Source: Chitinophagaceae bacterium IBVUCB1
GTDB lineage: Bacteria; Bacteroidota; Bacteroidia; Chitinophagales; Chitinophagaceae
DNA: 64,000 bases
Direction of reading: 5' to 3'
Assembly (NCBI GenBank): GCA_002127285.1
Contig: NFUW01000001.1
Location: 1,314,057-1,378,056 of the forward strand
Shown: positions 27,333-36,585 of the stretch, one piece after another
How the letters are laid out: the number at the start of each line of letters is the position of its first letter
Numbering within the stretch: position 1 is the first letter of the stretch
The notes under the pieces: generated by a model
What the model was told of the DNA's origin: nothing
Seen by the model: only the letters and a program-made list of their open reading frames with translations
The model's database searches: none
Program-made: the position numbers and the translations under genes

Positions 27333-27569
27333 TTAGCTATGGCTGCGCGTTAAGTGCAGCCATATTGCTTTTATGATGTGTTGTGCAGAAGTGCCTATGC
27401 GTTTATCGCCCTGATTGCTTGGAGATACAGATACAACATAAGGTTCATTTTGCATCCTGCGCCTTAAATCGTCCCAATCCATTAATAATACAGTAGTAAC
27501 ATATAGCAGTAAAGACCACAATAAAGATTGTGCTGCAAAGCGAAAGCGTCTGCGCCAAATGGTTTTCAT
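27333..27569 (-). CDS. Small single-pass membrane protein, hypothetical
   Basis: A 78-residue frame starting with a basic patch (MKTIWRRRFRF), then one hydrophobic segment of about 20 residues (AAQSLLWSLLLYVTTVLLM), then a polar tail. The positive-inside arrangement suggests an inner-membrane protein with a periplasmic tail. It converges on the XRE gene with a 22-bp gap. The frame could be fortuitous; confidence is limited because no family is recognised. Confidence 0.4.
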   Translation of the reverse strand: MKTIWRRRFRFAAQSLLWSLLLYVTTVLLMDWDDLRRRMQNEPYVVSVSPSNQGDKRIGTSAQHIIKAIWLHLTRSHS

Positions 27570-27673
27570 ATCCTGCAATTTATACAATAAATATAGCTAA
27601 TGTATGCACCATGTCATTTCACCCGTTTGGGGGGATTTCGTACCTGCTAATTCGGTAACTTTATATCATACCA

Positions 27674-29638
27674 ATGAATACGGTCAGGCTAATTACCGCC
27701 ATACTGGCGATTTTCACTTATACTTTAGCAGGTGCACAAGAAGAGCCTTTGTGTCATCACCTGAAGCAAAGCTTATTTCAAGCACAGTCAAAAAGCACGG
27801 TAGCATCTGCCGAAGAAGATAAGTATGATGTGAAGCATGTGAAATTAGACATTGCCTTATCGAACGAAAATGTTTCTATAAGCGGAAAGGCAACGACATA
27901 TGCTATGGTAGTAGCAACGCAAATGAATACCTATGTTTTTGAACTCGACACGCTCCTTACAATAGATTCTGTATTAATAGACGGGATAAAGGTTAATGTA
28001 TCATCTGATAAAGGGCTGCATAAAGCCGAGATGCCGCAGCTATTGATGCGGGGTGATTATTTTACGGCCACCGTGTATTATGCAGGCACTCCCAAAAAGG
28101 GTAATGGTTTCTTTGACCGTGCTGGTATGAACAATGCTGTAGCAGACCAGTGGGGGGCTACGGTAACCTATACATTGAGTGAGCCATACATGAGCAAAGA
28201 CTGGTGGCCATGCAAACAATCGTTGCAGGATAAAATTGACAGCACTACAATATGGATTACTGTACCAGATAGCCTGAAAGCAGGTAGCAATGGCTTACTA
28301 CGAAACGTAACACCCATGCAGGGGAATAAACTACGCTACGAGTGGCACACCAATTACCCGATGGTGTATTACTTGTTGAGTGTTTGTGTGGGGCGGTATA
28401 TAGATTATAACTATAAAATAGCAATACAAGGCGGAGCAGATAGTATGCTGTTGCAGCACTATATATATGACAGGAAAGGGGCATTAGACTTTTATAAGAA
28501 AGGCTTTGACAGTACTGCACAGATGCTGCATTATTTTTCAGAAATATTCGGTACATACCCCTTTTACAAAGAGAAATACGGCCATTGCCTTGCGCCATTA
28601 TCGGGTGGCATGGAACATCAAACCATGAGTACCAATGGCAATGCGGGCCCCAGATTGGTAGCGCACGAGTTGGCACACCAATGGTTTGGCGATTGGGTAA
28701 CATGTGCTACATGGCGGGATATATGGATTAACGAGGGATTTGCATCGTATGCAGAGTATTTGTTTCTTGAAAAATTCAGAGGAAAAACCGTTGCAAGAAC
28801 ATTGATGGATAGCGTACATGCACAGCTACTGCCACCGCGCGCTTCATCGGGTAGTATTTATGCCGATGATACAGCAAACATCTGGCGCATATTTGATGGT
28901 AGGCTGAGTTATAATAAACCCTCAGCTGTACTGCATACATTACGTTATGTAATAGCAAGCGATAGCCTGTTTTTTCAGATACTTCGCAGCTTTTTACAAA
29001 CACATGCTTTTGGCAATGCCTCTACGGATGATTTTAAAAGAGCAACAGAAAAGTACTTGCAGCAAGATATGGATGTATTCTTCGACCAATGGGTATATAA
29101 AGAGGGGCTGCCAATTTTCAGTACACAATGGAATCAGGTTGGTAAAAACCTGTTTGTTGATATAAAACAAGAAACCACCAACCCGCAATCTGTACCTGTT
29201 TTCATAACGCCAATAGATATTAGGGTGCAATTTGAAAATGTTGATACGACCATCAGGGTTGATGTAGTATCAGCAAACAATTTCTATCTCATAAAAACAG
29301 ATAAAAAAGTATTGGGTATATCATTAGACCCTGATAATAAAATACTGAATATTGACAGAGGTGTGATGTATAACCCTTCAACTGGTATTAATAATTTGCA
29401 GTCATCGGCACTATATGTATTCCCAAACCCTGCAACCAATTACTGGGTGATAGCGGGTGTTGGCGAGCAGGCGGATTGGTATATAACGGATTGCACAGGC
29501 AGGCTGGTAAAAAAAGGCAATTCCGGAAATGATAAATCATTGTTGATTACCACGGAAAGCTTATCACATACTATGTATATATTGCACATAGTTCGTATCA
29601 ATAAGCAAAACGAAACGATTAAACTGATAAAACAATAA
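27674..29638 (+). CDS. Secreted M1-family metallopeptidase with T9SS sorting domain (copy 1)
   Basis: A 654-residue aminopeptidase-type zinc peptidase. Signal peptide at 1-20 (MNTVRLITAILAIFTYTLAG). The N-terminal M1 beta-domain contains DWWPCKQSLQDKIDS (about 176-190). The catalytic centre has HELAH (331-335) and the third zinc ligand Glu354 (WINEGFASYAE). The exopeptidase motif GxMEN appears as GGMEH (311-315), with His in place of Asn. It lacks the large C-terminal helical domain of classical M1 enzymes and ends with a PNP-type sorting domain (VFPNPATNYWVIAG, from about 585). It is expected to act outside the cell after T9SS export. It is followed one base later by a paralogue. Confidence 0.94.
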   Translation: MNTVRLITAILAIFTYTLAGAQEEPLCHHLKQSLFQAQSKSTVASAEEDKYDVKHVKLDIALSNENVSISGKATTYAMVVATQMNTYVFELDTLLTIDSVLIDGIKVNVSSDKGLHKAEMPQLLMRGDYFTATVYYAGTPKKGNGFFDRAGMNNAVADQWGATVTYTLSEPYMSKDWWPCKQSLQDKIDSTTIWITVPDSLKAGSNGLLRNVTPMQGNKLRYEWHTNYPMVYYLLSVCVGRYIDYNYKIAIQGGADSMLLQHYIYDRKGALDFYKKGFDSTAQMLHYFSEIFGTYPFYKEKYGHCLAPLSGGMEHQTMSTNGNAGPRLVAHELAHQWFGDWVTCATWRDIWINEGFASYAEYLFLEKFRGKTVARTLMDSVHAQLLPPRASSGSIYADDTANIWRIFDGRLSYNKPSAVLHTLRYVIASDSLFFQILRSFLQTHAFGNASTDDFKRATEKYLQQDMDVFFDQWVYKEGLPIFSTQWNQVGKNLFVDIKQETTNPQSVPVFITPIDIRVQFENVDTTIRVDVVSANNFYLIKTDKKVLGISLDPDNKILNIDRGVMYNPSTGINNLQSSALYVFPNPATNYWVIAGVGEQADWYITDCTGRLVKKGNSGNDKSLLITTESLSHTMYILHIVRINKQNETIKLIKQ

Positions 29639-29639
29639 T

Positions 29640-31601
29640 ATGCAATACAGGTATATACTGGCTACGGTATTAGCTTACTTATCATTGGCAGCATCAGCAC
29701 ACAAGCAAGACGCATCGGGCATATGCTCAGCAGGCAGGATAAAGAGTGGTGCTGCCGGCAAAACAACCATTGCAACACCCGAAGAAAACTATTACGACGT
29801 GCAGCACGTAAAATTCAACATATCATTAAGTAATACCAGCACCTATGTAAGCGGAGATGTAACGACCACTGCCAAAGTAGTAGTACCAAGCATGACTGTT
29901 TATGCTTTTGAGCTAAACCCATTGCTAACAATAGACTCGTTTAAATTGAATAATACCATTATGCCAGTTACTACATCTGGTTCGGTACGAACAGTAAATA
30001 TTTCTTCATTACCACTCAATACGGTATTTACAGCACAAGTTTTTTACAAGGGCAGTTGTGCAGCAGGTAACGGACAGTTTTTTACGGGCGGACTGCATCC
30101 TGTATCATCTGGCGGCTTTAACATGATGTACTCTATCAGCGACAATCTGTTTGCAGACGATTGGTGGCCTTGTAAACAGTCGCTGGTAGATAAGATAGAC
30201 AGTGTAGATATGTGGGTAACAGTAGATGACACGTTGAAAGTAGGCAGTAACGGATTATTGAAAAACACCACTACGTTACCCGCTAACAAACGCAGGTACG
30301 AATGGAAAACAATCTACCCTATAGATTATTACCTCATCTCTGTAGCTGTGGCACCATATAACGAGTATAGCTACTATATGCACTTTACAGATGGCAGCAA
30401 CGATTCTATGCTGATACAGAACTACGTTTATAATACAGCAGGGCATTTTACACCAACTGCCAAAACAGCATTGGATAGTACGGGGCTGATAGTAGATTAT
30501 TTTTCAAAACTATTTGGCAGGTATCCGTTTGACAAAGAAAAGTACGGGCATAGTATGTCGGCACTAAGTGGTGGTATGGAGCACCAAACAATGACTACAT
30601 TAGGTACTGGTGGTTATAACGATGTAACACTGATAGCACATGAACTGGGGCACCAGTGGTGGGGCAATCATGTTACTTACGGTAGTTGGCGCGATATATG
30701 GTTGAGTGAAGGTATAACAACTTATTGCGAGCAACTGTTTGTAGAAAAATTCAGGGGTGATGCTGCCTTTAAAGCATACCGTACCGGTGTGATGAACAAT
30801 GCTAAAGCAGCCAGTGGCTCGGTATATGTAGATGATACAACAGATGTGAACAGGATATTTAACGGTCAACTGACATATAAAAAAGGTGCAGCCGTTACAC
30901 ATATGCTGCGTTATCTTGCTCCGCACGACAGCCTCTTCTTCAAAGGTATGCGGGCTTATCAGCAACAATATAAAATGAGTGTAGCATTTACTGCCGATTT
31001 GCAACAACATATGCAAACGGCTTATGGTATTTCATTAGATACTTTCTTCGCTCAATGGATATATAAAGAGGGCTTCCCTACTTATTCGGCTAAATGGTTT
31101 TGGCAAAACAATCAGTTTGTCATACAGCTAAAGCAAACAACAACAAAACCTACATCAGTACCTTGCTTCAAAATGCCTGTAGAAATAAAACTGACAACTA
31201 CTGCCGGCGATAGGATAATTAAGTTATTCAACGGGGCTAACAGTGAAACATTTGTATTAGGTGCAAACGATGAAGTAACAGCCATACAAATAGACCCCAA
31301 CGACCATATCATTAATAATACAGGGCTTATACAAAAAGATGCCTCGGTACTGAATATTCCTGAAATTGTTTTTCAAGACGTAGCAGTAAGCCCCAACCCA
31401 ACACAAGATGCATGGTTGGTAAGCGGGTTGCCTCGCAATACCAAGTGCAGCCTGAGCGACATGAACGGCAAAATTTTATGGACAAGCAAAGCAGGCGATA
31501 GCACCATCATCCAAGCAGCTGATATGGCAGGTGGGGTATATATGCTGTCGCTTGAAACAGGAAAAGGCATTACAAAACACATCAGGGTAGTTAAATATTA
31601 A
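29640..31601 (+). CDS. Secreted M1-family metallopeptidase with T9SS sorting domain (copy 2)
   Basis: A 653-residue paralogue of the preceding gene, starting one base after its stop. Signal peptide at 1-20, ADDWWPCKQSLVDKIDS in the N-terminal domain, GGMEHQTM at 311-318, HELGH at 334-338 and Glu357 in WLSEGITTYCE give a complete zinc site. The C-terminal sorting domain begins near VAVSPNPTQDAWLVSG and ends in KHIRVVKY. The two copies share the same architecture but have clearly diverged, which suggests different peptide preferences. Transcription is presumably shared with copy 1. Confidence 0.94.
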   Translation: MQYRYILATVLAYLSLAASAHKQDASGICSAGRIKSGAAGKTTIATPEENYYDVQHVKFNISLSNTSTYVSGDVTTTAKVVVPSMTVYAFELNPLLTIDSFKLNNTIMPVTTSGSVRTVNISSLPLNTVFTAQVFYKGSCAAGNGQFFTGGLHPVSSGGFNMMYSISDNLFADDWWPCKQSLVDKIDSVDMWVTVDDTLKVGSNGLLKNTTTLPANKRRYEWKTIYPIDYYLISVAVAPYNEYSYYMHFTDGSNDSMLIQNYVYNTAGHFTPTAKTALDSTGLIVDYFSKLFGRYPFDKEKYGHSMSALSGGMEHQTMTTLGTGGYNDVTLIAHELGHQWWGNHVTYGSWRDIWLSEGITTYCEQLFVEKFRGDAAFKAYRTGVMNNAKAASGSVYVDDTTDVNRIFNGQLTYKKGAAVTHMLRYLAPHDSLFFKGMRAYQQQYKMSVAFTADLQQHMQTAYGISLDTFFAQWIYKEGFPTYSAKWFWQNNQFVIQLKQTTTKPTSVPCFKMPVEIKLTTTAGDRIIKLFNGANSETFVLGANDEVTAIQIDPNDHIINNTGLIQKDASVLNIPEIVFQDVAVSPNPTQDAWLVSGLPRNTKCSLSDMNGKILWTSKAGDSTIIQAADMAGGVYMLSLETGKGITKHIRVVKY

Positions 31602-31636
31602 TATTGATTAAATAGATATTTGCCACTGCAAGGTGG

Positions 31637-31644
31637 TACATTTG
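31637..31644 (+). promoter_or_regulatory. terC -7 element
   Basis: TACATTTG fits the Bacteroidota -7 consensus and lies 23 bases before the terC ATG at 31668. A -33 match at the right spacing is weak. Confidence 0.55.
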
Positions 31645-31667
31645 CATCCGTATTCTTTTTTGCTTCA

Positions 31668-32522
31668 ATGGATAATATTATAGAACTGCTGCAGCAGATT
31701 GTTGATAAGCCCATACCCTCACTAATTGTTGTATTGAACCTGATTGTGATAGAGAGCCTGCTCTCTGTTGACAATGCGGCTGTACTTGCCACAATGGTGC
31801 TCGACCTGCCCAAAGACCAACGCCAGAAGGCATTGAAGTATGGTATCATAGGTGCGTATGTGTTTCGTGGCATATGTTTACTATTCGCTTCATTGCTGAT
31901 ACAAGTATGGTGGTTCAAGCCAGTAGGCGGTATCTACTTGTTGATATTGGCCATCAAACACTTCCTTACCAAAAAGAAAACGAAAGAAGATGAAGAAGAA
32001 ACCCTGCAACAGGAACTGGAGCATGCGCACAAAAGCTGGCTCTACAGAAAAACGCTTGGCTTATTCGGCACGTTTTGGGCAACGGTTATTTTGGTTGAGT
32101 TGATGGATCTTGCTTTTTCGATAGATAATGTAATAGCCGCCAATGCATATACCAAAAACATAGTGCTGATATGGGTGGGCGTATTCATAGGCATATTGGC
32201 TATGCGTTTTGTAGCACAAGCCTTTGTAAAGCTGATGGAAAAATATCCATTCCTTGATACTTGTGCCTACATTGTCATTTTGCTGCTGGGTACAAAACTC
32301 ACTTTATCGCTTGTGGCACACTTCGACCCCTGTTCGCCATTTGCACAATTTTTAGAAGGGCCGCAATCTTGTCTCGAATCTCAGGGTAAGCACTTACCAT
32401 TGGGTGAACATCCGATTATATGGGGTGATATTATTACCTCAGTTACCAGCATTGCCATATTTATATTGCCCGTATTGGGTTCAATACTATTCAACTTCCC
32501 GAAGCATAAAACGGCGAAGTAA
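31668..32522 (+). CDS. TerC-family integral membrane protein
   Basis: A 284-residue multi-pass inner-membrane protein of the TerC/Alx family. These proteins are linked to tellurite resistance and, in characterised members, to manganese export that supports metal loading of secreted enzymes. Hallmarks are the acidic intramembrane motifs IVIESLLSVDNAAVLA and ELMDLAFSIDNVIAA, each with Glu and Asp in a helix. A charged loop (KKKTKEDEEETLQQELEHAH) separates the halves. The ATG at 31668 follows a promoter; a TTG 48 bases upstream is unlikely. It ends 2 bp from the converging porQ stop. Confidence 0.9.
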   Translation: MDNIIELLQQIVDKPIPSLIVVLNLIVIESLLSVDNAAVLATMVLDLPKDQRQKALKYGIIGAYVFRGICLLFASLLIQVWWFKPVGGIYLLILAIKHFLTKKKTKEDEEETLQQELEHAHKSWLYRKTLGLFGTFWATVILVELMDLAFSIDNVIAANAYTKNIVLIWVGVFIGILAMRFVAQAFVKLMEKYPFLDTCAYIVILLLGTKLTLSLVAHFDPCSPFAQFLEGPQSCLESQGKHLPLGEHPIIWGDIITSVTSIAIFILPVLGSILFNFPKHKTAK

Positions 32523-32524
32523 AT

Positions 32525-33622
32525 TTATTCCCAATCTTGGTAGGTGTCTTTCCAGCCCGCCAGTTTATTGACGTTGAACATACGGTTGAGTTGCAGATTG
32601 ATGCCAAACTCATTATACGCACCTGCAATGCTGAAATTGGAACGGGCATAATGGATTTGAAACTTATTCAGATACAAGCCTGCGCCGAATGAAAAACCAG
32701 CCAACGCGGGTTTATCTTTTATCAACATCTCTGCACGGCGTTGGTAGTTATATGCAGCCGTTATGGTAAGCCTTTTAGCCAGTGTTATCTCAGCGCCAAA
32801 AATAAAGTGGCGCATTAGTTTATCGCCAAAATAGCTCCTGTTGTCTGTCGTATCAACATTGCCAAACAAGTTGCCTGCTTCTATATCATCGGGGTTGTTG
32901 TAGCGTATATCCCATTGATACAGATTGTGTACAGTAGTAATGAGGCGTAATGGTAAGTGTTTAAAGCGTTTAGAAATACCAATCTGTACATCAAGTGGCA
33001 GGGGTTCGGCAGGTATGGTATTATTGTATTTGTTTACCATAAAGCCTATGTTCTTGGCTACGATGCCAATGTTCCATAGGCTGGCAGTATCATAGTAGCT
33101 AACGCCTACATCGGCAAGTATGGCAGACGCATTTTTATCGAAGAGAGAAGAATTAGCCCATTTCAGCGTAGCACCGTATCGCCAATGCTCGCGATAAGAA
33201 CGGCTGGCTGTCAGGTTGATGTTATAATCCGTTGCGCGGAAGGTGCCATATTCATTACCGATATTATCCGTCTGCGTAAAAGTACCGTAGTTGATATACT
33301 GCACACCAAAAGCAAAGGATGTATTGATGTTTTTGGCATGGTAACCATATAGCAGGTTGCTGACGCTGATACCTGAGTAGTAAAAGTTTTGGTTTACTCC
33401 CAGTTGATTGTGCAGCCCCGGACGCATAAGGGCAGGGTTTTGTCCTGCAAAACTGATGTCTTTATCGGGGTTGGCAACATTAATGCCACCCAGTGCTGTA
33501 ATGTGCGGCGAATTGGGCAGGCGAAGAAACTCCATTGCATATCTGCCACCTGCTACTTGTGCACGGGTTGTAAATACAGATAGGGTCAACAGCAACAAGC
33601 CGCTCCATTTAGTCCATTGCAT
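32525..33622 (-). CDS. porQ: PorQ, T9SS outer-membrane protein
   Basis: PorQ is a FadL-like barrel in the PorU-Q-V-Z attachment complex of the T9SS. From the ATG at 33622 the protein has 365 residues, with signal peptide MQWTKWSGLLLLTLSVFTTR ending at AQ (start six residues earlier also possible). The mature N-terminus GGRYAMEFLRLPNSPHITAL and ISFAGQNPALMRPGLH are characteristic of PorQ, and the rest is amphipathic beta strands. It is followed by nothing on its strand (terC converges) and preceded by fabI. The neighbours give no extra functional clue; identification rests on sequence pattern. Confidence 0.9.
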   Translation of the reverse strand: MQWTKWSGLLLLTLSVFTTRAQVAGGRYAMEFLRLPNSPHITALGGINVANPDKDISFAGQNPALMRPGLHNQLGVNQNFYYSGISVSNLLYGYHAKNINTSFAFGVQYINYGTFTQTDNIGNEYGTFRATDYNINLTASRSYREHWRYGATLKWANSSLFDKNASAILADVGVSYYDTASLWNIGIVAKNIGFMVNKYNNTIPAEPLPLDVQIGISKRFKHLPLRLITTVHNLYQWDIRYNNPDDIEAGNLFGNVDTTDNRSYFGDKLMRHFIFGAEITLAKRLTITAAYNYQRRAEMLIKDKPALAGFSFGAGLYLNKFQIHYARSNFSIAGAYNEFGINLQLNRMFNVNKLAGWKDTYQDWE

Positions 33623-33677
33623 ATCCTTTAAACGTACCATGACAGGATTTATTGCCGTTTTCTTTATCTGCTGAATA

Positions 33678-34511
33678 TTATCCGTTTGCTTTCGCCGCTT
33701 TCTCCATTTCTTCTATAATGCTTTGGCTTACACCTGTATTAGAGAAGCCACCATCGTGGAAGAGGTTTTGCATCGTTACCATTTTGGTATAGTCGCTGAA
33801 CAGCGTGAGGCAGTAATCCGCACATTGCTCGGCAGTAGCATTACCTAAAGGCGACATTTTATCGGCATAGGTAAAGAACGCGTCAAAACCTGAAACACCC
33901 GAACCTGCTGTGGTTATTGTCGGAGATTGCGATATGGTGTTCACGCGAACTTTTTTAGCAAAACCATAATGATAACCAAAACTGCGAGCGATGCTTTCCA
34001 TCAGTGCCTTTGCTTCTGCCATATCGTTGTAGCCGGGGAAGGTACGTTGGGCGGCGATATATGTAAGTGCCACTACAGACGACCATTCGTTCAGTGCATC
34101 CAGCTTCATACTCGATTGTAATACTTTGTGCAGCGACAATGCAGATATATCAAGCGTTTTCAGGAAGTTGTCGTAGTTAGTATCTGTATAAGGTATCGCC
34201 TTGCGTACGTTGGGCGACATGCCTATTGAGTGCAGGATAAAATCCATCTTGCCACCAAAATGCTCCATGCTTTTTTGCAGCAGGTTTTCAAGGTCTGCCA
34301 CGTTGGTAGCATCTGCTGGTATTACTGGTGCGTTATTGCAAAGTGCTGCCAGCTCGTTGATTTTGCCCATACGCAGCGCGATGGGGGCATTTGTCAGTAC
34401 GATTTGGGCACCCTCTTCTACTGCACGCAGTGCAGTTTTCCATGCAATAGAGCGTTCATCGAGCGCACCGAATATGATTCCCTTTTTTCCTTTCAGCAGT
34501 TGGTTGGCCAT
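33678..34511 (-). CDS. fabI: Enoyl-[acyl-carrier-protein] reductase (NADH), FabI
   Basis: Catalyses the last reductive step of each fatty-acid elongation cycle. The 277-residue short-chain dehydrogenase-type protein has the variant nucleotide-binding N-terminus GKKGIIFGALDERSIAW (about 8-24). The catalytic Tyr-x6-Lys is YNDMAEAK (Tyr161, Lys168), with a second conserved tyrosine at Tyr151. INTISQSP-like sequence follows the active site (VRVNTISQSPTITTA). It lies 55 bp upstream of porQ on the same strand and may be co-transcribed with it. Confidence 0.95.
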   Translation of the reverse strand: MANQLLKGKKGIIFGALDERSIAWKTALRAVEEGAQIVLTNAPIALRMGKINELAALCNNAPVIPADATNVADLENLLQKSMEHFGGKMDFILHSIGMSPNVRKAIPYTDTNYDNFLKTLDISALSLHKVLQSSMKLDALNEWSSVVALTYIAAQRTFPGYNDMAEAKALMESIARSFGYHYGFAKKVRVNTISQSPTITTAGSGVSGFDAFFTYADKMSPLGNATAEQCADYCLTLFSDYTKMVTMQNLFHDGGFSNTGVSQSIIEEMEKAAKANG

Positions 34512-34608
34512 TATTACAATAGTCTTTTATTGATGGTAAAAGTAGAAAAAAACTGCCAAGCAATAGCAGTATATAAATTATGTTAATAAGCCTTTGCAGA
34601 TGGCATTA

Positions 34609-36498
34609 TCAACGCCTGATGACTACCTCAACCCTGCGATTCAGGTTGCGGTTTTCTTCAGTATCGTTGGGTGCTACAGGGTTGGCTTCGCCCCAGCCTT
34701 TAGCATCTATCGTGCCATGTTCTATACCCATAGAGACCAATTCGTCCCTTACCAGATTGGCACGCAGGTAAGATAGTTCTTCATTCAGCATAGGGTTGCC
34801 AGAATTGTCGGTATAGCCGCTGATGATGATGGTGCAGTTGGTTTCTTGCAACCAAGGGTCTATGGCTGCTTGTAATATCGCCTTGCCGCTATCTGTCATT
34901 TTCTTGCTATTGATAGGAAACAGGATAGTAGCAATCAGGCTATCACGAACAGGTTTTTGATAGCCATTTGGCAGCAGCGGTATGCTGTAGTTTATCTGTT
35001 CGATATTCTTTTTGCCAGTCAGGTCTATGATTCCTGTATTAGCCATATAACCAATCCTATCGGCAGTATAGGTATAACTATAACCCGCTGGCAGCGTTAT
35101 CATATAACTGCCATCGCCACGATTGGATGTATAGTGGTATGCAGGCTCGCCTGTTTTGGGGTCGTTGATATAAATACTGGCTATGGTCAATGCCTCGTTA
35201 GAAAGGCTATCGTACACAACACCTTTGATAAGTGCAACGGGTATGGGGCTTATGTTCGCAGGCATTCTCACTTCGTATATATCAAAATTGCCTGCTGCGC
35301 TATCCCTGTCTGATGCGAAGTAGCCTGTTGTACCGTCTATTGTCAGGTTAAAACTATTTTCATCGTAACAGGTGTTAATGGGATAACCTAAGTTTTGAGC
35401 TTTGTTCCATGTAGTATCATCTACCCTGCGCGATAGGTAAATATCCTGCCCACCCATACCAGCTTGCGCATCACTTACAAAATACAAGGTATTATTATCT
35501 ACATGTATAAAGGGTGCGGTTTCGTTGCCAGCCGTATTGATTTGTGCGCCCAGATTACGAGGTGCTTGCCACAGGCCATTTTTAAACTCAGACATCCAAA
35601 TATCCAAGCCGCCATACCCACCTTCACGGTTACTTACAAAATACAGTTCCCTATTGTCTGACGACAGGCTGGGCATACCCTCGTAGCCCGGTGTGTTGAT
35701 AGTACCGCCAAAATTTTCAGGTACACTCCATACGCTATCTGCTGTGTATGCCATAAACAAATCGCAGCCGCCTTGGTCCCAACCCGTTTCGCTACGGTTG
35801 TCGCATTTCATGAAAAACAAATAGTGCCCGTCACCCGAAATGCTTTGTGCAGATTCGGATTGTTTTGAATTAGGTGGACTACCCATGTTTTTTGCCTTAA
35901 ACCATCCGCCACAACTATCTGTACGCGCGGTATAAAAATCCTCGTCCACATCATTGAAGCGGCGTGTGAAAAACAAGTTTTGCGTATCGGCAGTAATAAA
36001 CGGAAACATATCTGCTTGTGGTGAATTGATGCGCAGCCCCATATTATATACCGTATCTACTACTTTGCTGCGCAATGCCTGTTTCATGAAATAGGCTTGC
36101 TCGCGTAACAGCACCCATTGGCTTTTTTCTTTGAGTGTGCCATAAGCAGCTACTAATTGTAATGCCTGCTCGGGGCTGTAGCTATGTAGCAGGCTTTTGG
36201 CAAGTGGCAGGGCAAATGCTTTATTGCCATTGGGGCAGTTGCGCGATGCCTGCAGAAAAATATCGGCTGCTTCTTTGAATTTGTGGTCTTTAAAATACCA
36301 TTCGCCCAGCGCGCTGTAAGCATCGGGCGATGCAGGGTTTTCCCTGATGGCTTGTTGCATGGTTTTATAGGCTTCAGGTTTGTTCTTTTTAGCCATGTAC
36401 TCCATAGCTTTCAGATAGGTTTTGCCTGCATCTGCCTGCGCAAGGGCAGGTATCGTACATACAATACAGCAAATGAATGTGATATATAGCAGGCGCAT
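34609..36498 (-). CDS. OmpA-family protein with TPR, PD40 propeller and CRD domains (PorE-like)
   Basis: A 629-residue protein with the domain order known for PorE, a T9SS component that links the outer-membrane ring to peptidoglycan: tetratricopeptide repeats (about 20-100, PDAYSALGEWYFKDHKFKEA), a WD40-like PD40 propeller (about 160-415, repeated units such as SLSSDNRELYFVSNREGGYG and HVDNNTLYFVSDAQAGMGG), a carboxypeptidase-regulatory-like domain (about 425-510), and a C-terminal OmpA peptidoglycan-binding domain (about 520-629, ISGYTDNSGNP and NRNLNRRVEVVI). The signal peptide (MRLLYITFICCIVCTIPALA) does not show a convincing lipobox, whereas PorE is a lipoprotein, so this may be a paralogue rather than PorE itself. 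Confidence 0.85.
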   Translation of the reverse strand: MRLLYITFICCIVCTIPALAQADAGKTYLKAMEYMAKKNKPEAYKTMQQAIRENPASPDAYSALGEWYFKDHKFKEAADIFLQASRNCPNGNKAFALPLAKSLLHSYSPEQALQLVAAYGTLKEKSQWVLLREQAYFMKQALRSKVVDTVYNMGLRINSPQADMFPFITADTQNLFFTRRFNDVDEDFYTARTDSCGGWFKAKNMGSPPNSKQSESAQSISGDGHYLFFMKCDNRSETGWDQGGCDLFMAYTADSVWSVPENFGGTINTPGYEGMPSLSSDNRELYFVSNREGGYGGLDIWMSEFKNGLWQAPRNLGAQINTAGNETAPFIHVDNNTLYFVSDAQAGMGGQDIYLSRRVDDTTWNKAQNLGYPINTCYDENSFNLTIDGTTGYFASDRDSAAGNFDIYEVRMPANISPIPVALIKGVVYDSLSNEALTIASIYINDPKTGEPAYHYTSNRGDGSYMITLPAGYSYTYTADRIGYMANTGIIDLTGKKNIEQINYSIPLLPNGYQKPVRDSLIATILFPINSKKMTDSGKAILQAAIDPWLQETNCTIIISGYTDNSGNPMLNEELSYLRANLVRDELVSMGIEHGTIDAKGWGEANPVAPNDTEENRNLNRRVEVVIRR

Positions 36499-36585
36499 GA
36501 AACCGAAAAGTACATAAAAATAATAACTGCTTTCATACGGGCAATATCTCCGAACTTCGTATTTTCCCCCAAGAGCTACTTATTT

